DNA from: Claveliimonas sp963592205
GTDB lineage: Bacteria > Bacillota > Clostridia > Lachnospirales > Lachnospiraceae
NCBI GenBank assembly: GCA_963592205.1
Contig: CAVAVU010000060.1
Span: 1 to 45,807 of the forward strand
Direction of reading: 5' to 3'
Length of the DNA stretch: 45,807 nt
Shown here: positions 42,291 to 45,807 of the stretch, in pieces
Numbering within the stretch: position 1 is the stretch's first letter
How the letters are laid out: the number at the start of each line of letters is the position of its first letter
Translations under genes and position numbers: made by a program
The notes under the pieces: model-generated
The model's database searches: none
What the model saw: the letters and a program-made list of their open reading frames with translations, nothing else
What the model was told of the DNA's origin: nothing

Positions 42291-42319
42291 TTGCGGAATT
42301 GTGACAAAATTGATATAAT
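42291..42319 (+). promoter_or_regulatory. Promoter of the chorismate mutase-shikimate kinase gene
   Basis: TTGCGG (42291-42296), 17 bases, TATAAT (42314-42319). Confidence 0.65.
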
Positions 42320-42381
42320 TAAAAACTGAAAATTCAGGCTTTTAGACGAAAGAGGAAGCAATAGAAGGAGACATAGCAGCA

Positions 42382-43164
42382 ATGAATGATTTGGAATTAT
42401 ACAGAGAGCAGCTTGCATTGTGCGATGATAAGATCATTGATGCGCTGGTTGAGAGGAATTCGATCATAGAAAAGATCATGGCATACAAGGAAGAATACGG
42501 TATGTCTATCATCCAGCCAAAGCAGGAAGAAAAGCAGGAGAGACAGCTTAAGATCAAGCTGGACGGCAATAAATACAGCGAAGAGATTGAAGATGTATTC
42601 CGCCGTATCCGCCGTAACAGTAAACGTATCCAGGCAAGAAAGCTTTTTGATTATAATATCGTACTGATCGGATTTATGGGAGCAGGTAAGTCTACGATTT
42701 CAGATTATCTGAGTACCGTATTCGACATGGAGATCGTGGAGATGGATCAGGTAATCTCTGACAGAGAAGAGATGAGTATCTCGGATATTTTCGCTACTTA
42801 TGGTGAAGAATATTTCCGTAATCTGGAGACAGAGCTTCTGATCGAGATGCAGGATAAGAAGAATGTGGTAATTTCCTGCGGCGGTGGCGTGGCAATGCGT
42901 GAGCGTAACGTAGAGGAAATGAAGAAGAATGGTAAAGTTGTTCTTCTTACGGCAAGTCCGGAGACCATTTATGACCGGGTTAAGGATAATAATGACCGAC
43001 CGGTTCTGCAGGGACGCAAGAATGTAGCAGGTATTTCTGAACTGATGGAACAGCGCAGAGAAAAATACGAGGCAGCGGCTGATATCGTGGTAAATACAGA
43101 CGGTAAGAATGTGCTCGCAATCTGCGAGGAACTGGTGCAGAAGCTGACAAGAACGGAGAATTAA
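42382..43164 (+). CDS. Chorismate mutase - shikimate kinase fusion
   Basis: The product has 260 residues. Residues about 1-88 form an all-helical AroQ-type chorismate mutase (ELYREQLALCDDKIIDALVE, then an arginine-rich helix) that makes prephenate. Residues about 92-255 are shikimate kinase: Walker A GFMGAGKST at about 97-105, EMDQVISD for substrate, YFRNLETELL, SCGGGVAMR and the DRPVLQG lid. It combines two steps of aromatic amino-acid synthesis that flank chorismate. No other aro genes are in the window. Prephenate is also the cofactor source proposed for TrhP-dependent tRNA hydroxylation. AAGGAGA precedes the ATG. Confidence 0.92.
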   Translation: MNDLELYREQLALCDDKIIDALVERNSIIEKIMAYKEEYGMSIIQPKQEEKQERQLKIKLDGNKYSEEIEDVFRRIRRNSKRIQARKLFDYNIVLIGFMGAGKSTISDYLSTVFDMEIVEMDQVISDREEMSISDIFATYGEEYFRNLETELLIEMQDKKNVVISCGGGVAMRERNVEEMKKNGKVVLLTASPETIYDRVKDNNDRPVLQGRKNVAGISELMEQRREKYEAAADIVVNTDGKNVLAICEELVQKLTRTEN

Positions 43165-43166
43165 TC

Positions 43167-43685
43167 ATGTTTCGTACATTTTATCCGGATCGTTATGTGG
43201 CATCCACATATGTGATAGATTTTGAAGAATTATATAAAAAAGGATACAGAGGTCTGATCTTCGATATCGATAATACGCTGGTGCCGCATGGTGCACCGGC
43301 AGACGAGCGTGCAATCCGTTTGTTTGAGCGTTTGAAGAAGATCGGCTTTCATTGTTGTCTGATCTCCAATAATCAGGAACCACGTGTAAAGATGTTTAAT
43401 GAAAAGATTCAGGTAGATTATGTGTATAATGCGCACAAGCCGTCTACAAAGAATTATATTAAGGCAATGGAGATCATGGGAACAGACCGTTCTTCAACCG
43501 TATTTATCGGTGATCAGCTGTTTACGGATGTGTGGGGCGCAAAGCGCAGCGGCATTCCGAGTATACTGGTCAAACCGATGAATCCCAAGGAAGAGATACA
43601 GATCGTTTTAAAACGATATCTTGAAAAGATTGTGCTCTTTTTCTACAAGCGTAGCCTTGCCAGGGAAAAAAAGGTTGAAAAATGA
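43167..43685 (+). CDS. yqeG: YqeG family HAD IIIA-type phosphatase
   Basis: The product has 172 residues. The HAD nucleophile motif IFDIDNTLVPHG has D33 and D35, CLISNNQE is motif II, HKPSTKN supplies the lysine, and IGDQLFTDVWGA is motif IV. YqeG proteins form a conserved Firmicute family, possibly phosphatidylglycerophosphate phosphatase-like, but the substrate is not settled. The ATG is 2 bases after the shikimate kinase stop, which indicates translational coupling. GGAG lies within the end of the upstream gene. Confidence 0.9.
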   Translation: MFRTFYPDRYVASTYVIDFEELYKKGYRGLIFDIDNTLVPHGAPADERAIRLFERLKKIGFHCCLISNNQEPRVKMFNEKIQVDYVYNAHKPSTKNYIKAMEIMGTDRSSTVFIGDQLFTDVWGAKRSGIPSILVKPMNPKEEIQIVLKRYLEKIVLFFYKRSLAREKKVEK

Positions 43686-43703
43686 TGATATGTATTATAA
43701 AAT
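43675..43703 (+). promoter_or_regulatory. Promoter of efp
   Basis: TTGAAA (43675-43680), 17 bases, TAAAAT (43698-43703), overlapping the last codons of yqeG. Confidence 0.6.
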
Positions 43704-43755
43704 GGTAAAAGATTGAGAACGTAAGCGCAGTGCGCAATTTAAGGAGGATTATGTA

Positions 43756-44322
43756 ATGGCTAAAGTATCAGCAGGAGATATCCGTAACGGTATTACTATC
43801 GAAGTTAATGGAAAAGTATGTCAGGTTATCGACTTCATGCATGTTAAACCAGGTAAAGGAGCAGCATTTGTCCGTGTTAAGATGAAAGATATCATCAACG
43901 GTGGTGTAGTAGAGACAACATTCCGCCCTACAGAGACATTTGAGCAGGCTCACATCGAGAGAAAGAAAATGCAGTACCTGTACAATGACGGTGAGTTCTA
44001 TAACTACATGGACAATGAGACATATGAGCAGATCATGATCAGCGCTGAGGAAGCCGGAGATTCTATGAAGTTCGTAAAAGAGAACGAAGAAGTTACAGTA
44101 AGCTTCTACCAGGGCAATGCATTTGCAATCGAGCCACCGATCACTGTAGAGCTTGTAATCACAGAGTCTGAACCAGGCGTTAAGGGTAACACAGCTACAG
44201 GTGCTACTAAGCCGGCTATCGTTGAGACAGGCGCTCAGGTTATGGTACCACTGTTCGTAGATCAGGGAGAAAAGATTAAGATTGATACTCGTACAGGTGA
44301 ATATCTGTCACGTGCTAACTAA
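43756..44322 (+). CDS. efp: Elongation factor P
   Basis: The product has 188 residues, close to the usual 185. EF-P rescues ribosomes stalled at polyproline. Three beta-barrel domains are expected; the tip loop is HVKPGKGAAF with the candidate modified lysine at K34. The C-terminal VDQGEKIKIDTRTGEYLSR is the family signature. The loop has K34 rather than arginine, so EpmA-type or Bacillus 5-aminopentanol-type modification is possible, but no modifying gene is near. AAGGAGG precedes the ATG, and a strong terminator follows. Confidence 0.97.
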   Translation: MAKVSAGDIRNGITIEVNGKVCQVIDFMHVKPGKGAAFVRVKMKDIINGGVVETTFRPTETFEQAHIERKKMQYLYNDGEFYNYMDNETYEQIMISAEEAGDSMKFVKENEEVTVSFYQGNAFAIEPPITVELVITESEPGVKGNTATGATKPAIVETGAQVMVPLFVDQGEKIKIDTRTGEYLSRAN

Positions 44323-44336
44323 TTTAAAAAAGAATC

Positions 44337-44369
44337 AAAAAAGCCTTGCATTTTATGCAGGGCTTTTTT
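44337..44369 (+). terminator. Terminator after efp
   Basis: AAAAAAGCCTTGCA (44337-44350) pairs with TGCAGGGCTTTTTT (44356-44369) around a 5-base loop, with the T-run in the 3' arm. Confidence 0.92.
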
Positions 44370-44388
44370 ATAATCAGTTTACCATAAT

Positions 44389-44484
44389 ATTTTGCCGGGA
44401 TTCCCGGCTGTTCAAATCTATACAGTCAATTTCGCAGAGAACATATAATTCCATACTTGCGGCGCGGTCTGCCCGGAACCGGGT
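44389..44484 (+). promoter_or_regulatory. Two GC-rich hairpins and a -10 box in the DUF5688 leader
   Basis: GCCGGGATTCCCGGC (a 6-bp stem near 44394-44408) lies upstream of a TATAAT at 44444-44449. CCCGGAACCGGG (a 5-bp stem near 44472-44483) lies just before the ribosome binding site. The -35 match (TACAGT) is poor. The second hairpin could influence translation, but this is speculative. Confidence 0.35.
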
Positions 44485-44497
44485 GAAAGGAGCTTGT

Positions 44498-45388
44498 ATG
44501 TCATACGAAGAGTTTGTGAGCGGAATGGAACGTGAATTAAAGAGTCTTGCGAAAGATGATCTGCTGGTGTCGATCCAGAAGACTCTGAAGAATAACGGAT
44601 ACTTAAGATGTGGTGTCCGTCTGTCTGAAAAGAATATCAATATATCCCCGACGATTTATCTGGAAGAATTTTATGAAAAGTATCGGTATGGAACTGATAT
44701 GCATGCATTGGCGGAGCAGATCATGCGAATCTATCAGAGGGTACGCATTGATCATTCGTGGAAAGAAGACTGGATCTATGAATTCCCGGGTGTGAAGAAT
44801 AAGATTGTGTACCGGCTGATTAATCGCGAGAAGAACAAACAGCTTCTTGACGAGGTGCCATATATGCCATGGAAGGATCTGGCAATCGTATTTTATCTGC
44901 TGTTGGAAATGGATGAACATCAGATGCAGCAGGCTGCGATGCTGATAAAAAAGGAGCAGCTTGTCTGGTGGAATACGAGTGCGGAAGATCTGTATCAGAA
45001 TGCGATGCAGAATACGGAGAAATTACTGCCATATGAATTGACCAATATGTATGCACTGCTTACGGAAATGCTTGGCGTAGAAGAGCTGGAAGAGCATATG
45101 ACAGTGGAAGAGAGCATGTATGTACTGACCAATCAGATGCGAAGCTTTGGAGCAGCGGCCATATTGTATCCGGGGCGACTTGAGATGCTGGCGCTGTATC
45201 TGAAAGAGAATTTCTATATTCTGCCGAGCAGTGTTCATGAGATGATCATTCTACCGGAGAGCAGTGCGCTTCCGGAACAGGAATTAAATGCAGTGATTCA
45301 GGAGATTAATGGCAGTCAGGTAAATGCAGAGGAATATCTGTCGGATCATGCGTATTATTACGACAGAGTAAGGAAATGTGTGATGTGA
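44498..45388 (+). CDS. DUF5688 family protein
   Basis: The product has 296 residues from ATG 44498, with AAAGGAG at 44486-44492; earlier in-frame starts run back into the efp gene and are not credible. The beginning MSYEEFVSGMERELKSL, the NISPTIYLEEFYEKY segment and the DLYQNAMQNT stretch are typical of DUF5688, a family frequent in Lachnospiraceae with no known function. No membrane segment or signal is seen, so it is probably cytosolic. It stands alone between efp and tRNA-Arg. Confidence 0.82.
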   Translation: MSYEEFVSGMERELKSLAKDDLLVSIQKTLKNNGYLRCGVRLSEKNINISPTIYLEEFYEKYRYGTDMHALAEQIMRIYQRVRIDHSWKEDWIYEFPGVKNKIVYRLINREKNKQLLDEVPYMPWKDLAIVFYLLLEMDEHQMQQAAMLIKKEQLVWWNTSAEDLYQNAMQNTEKLLPYELTNMYALLTEMLGVEELEEHMTVEESMYVLTNQMRSFGAAAILYPGRLEMLALYLKENFYILPSSVHEMIILPESSALPEQELNAVIQEINGSQVNAEEYLSDHAYYYDRVRKCVM

Positions 45389-45427
45389 TTGGACTCGTTT
45401 TCTGCATGGAGGCTTATTGCAAAATCA

Positions 45428-45499
45428 TCAGAAGTGCCATTAGGCACATTCTGAGATTGAATGCGGTCGTCAAGGCCTCGAGCAAGCTCGGACTTTGAC
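45428..45499. other. Structured intergenic segment of unknown role
   Basis: Two stem-loops lie in the 150 bases between the DUF5688 gene and tRNA-Arg. TCAGAA-G-TGCC/GGCA-CA-TTCTGA is at 45428-45454. A longer one at 45469-45499 pairs GTCAAGGCCTCGAGC with GCTCGGACTTTGAC with a bulge and some G-U pairs. Neither has a T-run. They could end the DUF5688 transcript, shape the tRNA trailer or be a small RNA. Confidence 0.5.
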
Positions 45500-45511
45500 T
45501 CGTCGCACTAC

Positions 45512-45538
45512 AAAAAAGGTATCGCATCTGCGATACCT
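45512..45538 (-). terminator. Terminator of tRNA-Arg
   Basis: On the minus strand AGGTATCGC (45538-45530) pairs with GCGATACCT (45525-45517) around a 4-base loop, followed by six T. Confidence 0.92.
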
Positions 45539-45544
45539 GTAAGC

Positions 45545-45616
45545 CGTCTCTGACCAGAATCGAACTGGCGCACCCGCCTCCGGAGGGCGGCGCTCTATCC
45601 ACTGAGCTACAGAGAC
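45545..45616 (-). tRNA. tRNA-Arg (anticodon CCG)
   Basis: The full cloverleaf is visible on the minus strand. The acceptor stem is GTCTCTG/CAGAGAC, the D arm is GCTC...GAGC, and the anticodon stem is CCGCC/GGCGG with loop CTCCGGA, giving anticodon CCG (reads CGG). The T arm is GCCAG-TTCGATT-CTGGT. The discriminator is G and the 3' CCA is not encoded. Short open frames on this strand are only the tRNA read as protein. Confidence 0.96.
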
Positions 45617-45623
45617 ATCTAGT

Positions 45624-45652
45624 ATATTATCACATTCATTTGGAAAATGCAA
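45624..45652 (-). promoter_or_regulatory. Promoter of tRNA-Arg
   Basis: On the minus strand TTGCAT (45647-45652), 17 bases, TAATAT (45624-45629). The -10 box ends only 7 bases before the mature tRNA 5' end, so the primary transcript would have almost no leader. Confidence 0.6.
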
Positions 45653-45705
45653 CGGAGAAATTTGTCAAAACCATTGCCACAAGGCGTACATAGCTGTCTC
45701 ATGCC

Positions 45706-45734
45706 TTGACTTTCGGGGATATTGTGGGTATGAT
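45706..45734 (+). promoter_or_regulatory. Isolated promoter-like sequence
   Basis: TTGACT (45706-45711), 17 bases, TATGAT (45729-45734), pointing out of the window toward a minus-strand terminator. No gene follows it within the window. The segment 45653-45767 otherwise holds nothing I can name. Confidence 0.35.
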
Positions 45735-45763
45735 ATGAACCCATCTTTGACAGTTAGAAAGAT

Positions 45764-45807
45764 AAAAAATGGCTACAACCCCAGCAAACATGGGCTCTGT
45801 AGCCATT
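45764..45807 (-). terminator. Terminator of a minus-strand gene beyond the right edge
   Basis: AATGGCTACA (45768-45777) pairs with TGTAGCCATT (45798-45807), and an A-run (45764-45769) on the plus strand gives a T-run for a minus-strand transcript. Confidence 0.75.

Noticed and set aside
44282..44497. A 72-residue N-terminal extension of the DUF5688 protein
   Set aside because: It overlaps the end of efp and its terminator; a strong ribosome binding site and a family-like N-terminus mark ATG 44498 as the start.
45414..45652. Two short minus-strand open frames around 45414-45652
   Set aside because: They are the tRNA-Arg gene read as protein (for example QWIERRPP), not real coding regions.
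45653..45767. Phage or integrative-element attachment site next to tRNA-Arg
   Set aside because: There is no integrase, no repeat of the tRNA 3' end in the window, and a minus-strand terminator suggests an ordinary gene to the right.

Overview
The window looks like a stretch of core chromosome from a Gram-positive, anaerobic, spore-lineage Firmicute, most likely a gut Lachnospiraceae (Dorea/Blautia/Coprococcus type). Supporting signs are an [FeFe]-hydrogenase maturase (HydF), a PflA-like radical SAM protein, CodY, an HrcA-type CIRCE operator, the sporulation sigma factor SigK, IreB, a DUF5688 protein, and strong AGGAGG ribosome binding sites with TTG/GTG starts. I assign 47 protein genes and one tRNA. 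There is no phage, insertion sequence, CRISPR array or defence island, and no clearly new multi-gene system. The items of interest are regulatory sites and small unexplained genes inside an otherwise housekeeping region.

Layout. 0-3.3 kb: methionine/folate enzyme (homocysteine methyltransferase-MTHFR fusion) followed by a PDZ-radical SAM DUF512 protein. 3.4-5.6 kb (minus strand): hydF and a DegV lipid-binding protein. 5.7-7.0 kb: a small membrane protein and a PflA-like radical SAM enzyme. 7.1-10.3 kb (minus strand): a MarR repressor, an iron alcohol dehydrogenase and a sodium-dependent (NSS) transporter, with two palindromic operators over the marR promoter and a hairpin that ends at the transporter start codon. 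10.4-14.3 kb: a second DegV, a small helical protein, endonuclease IV, TrmO and a GH25 lipoprotein. 14.4-25.4 kb: a dense run of translation and RNA genes (PrmA, RsmE, cysteine desulfurase + ThiI, MtaB, IreB-RuvX-DUF1292-Fur-RNase J-TrmR-TrhP), with one HPr-like gene on the opposite strand. 25.4-32.9 kb: sigK (minus), a lipoprotein, then comM-dprA-topA-codY. 33-39.4 kb: an orphan small gene, the CIRCE-controlled groESL, a membrane protein, guaB, galM and an amidase. 39.4-42.3 kb: a yybP-ykoY (Mn2+) riboswitch in front of a P-type ATPase. 42.4-45.8 kb: a chorismate mutase-shikimate kinase fusion, YqeG, EF-P, DUF5688, tRNA-Arg(CCG), and at the right edge a terminator of a minus-strand gene lying outside the window.

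How the genes fit together. Many of these products act on tRNA, rRNA or the ribosome: s4U8 (desulfurase + ThiI), t6A37 hypermodification (TrmO, MtaB), U34 hydroxylation and methylation (TrhP, TrmR), ribosomal protein L11 and 16S U1498 methylation, EF-P and RNase J. The TrmR/TrhP part keeps the order of the Bacillus yrzL-yrrK-yrzB...yrrM-yrrNO region, with fur and rnjA placed where Bacillus carries yrrL. Global regulators (CodY, Fur, SigK, an HPr-like protein) and stress control (CIRCE) are interspersed. The best-supported regulatory inferences are the Mn2+ riboswitch, the CIRCE element with an extra half-site, the MarR operators, a candidate CodY box upstream of codY, and face-to-face overlapping promoters between the HPr-like gene and mtaB.
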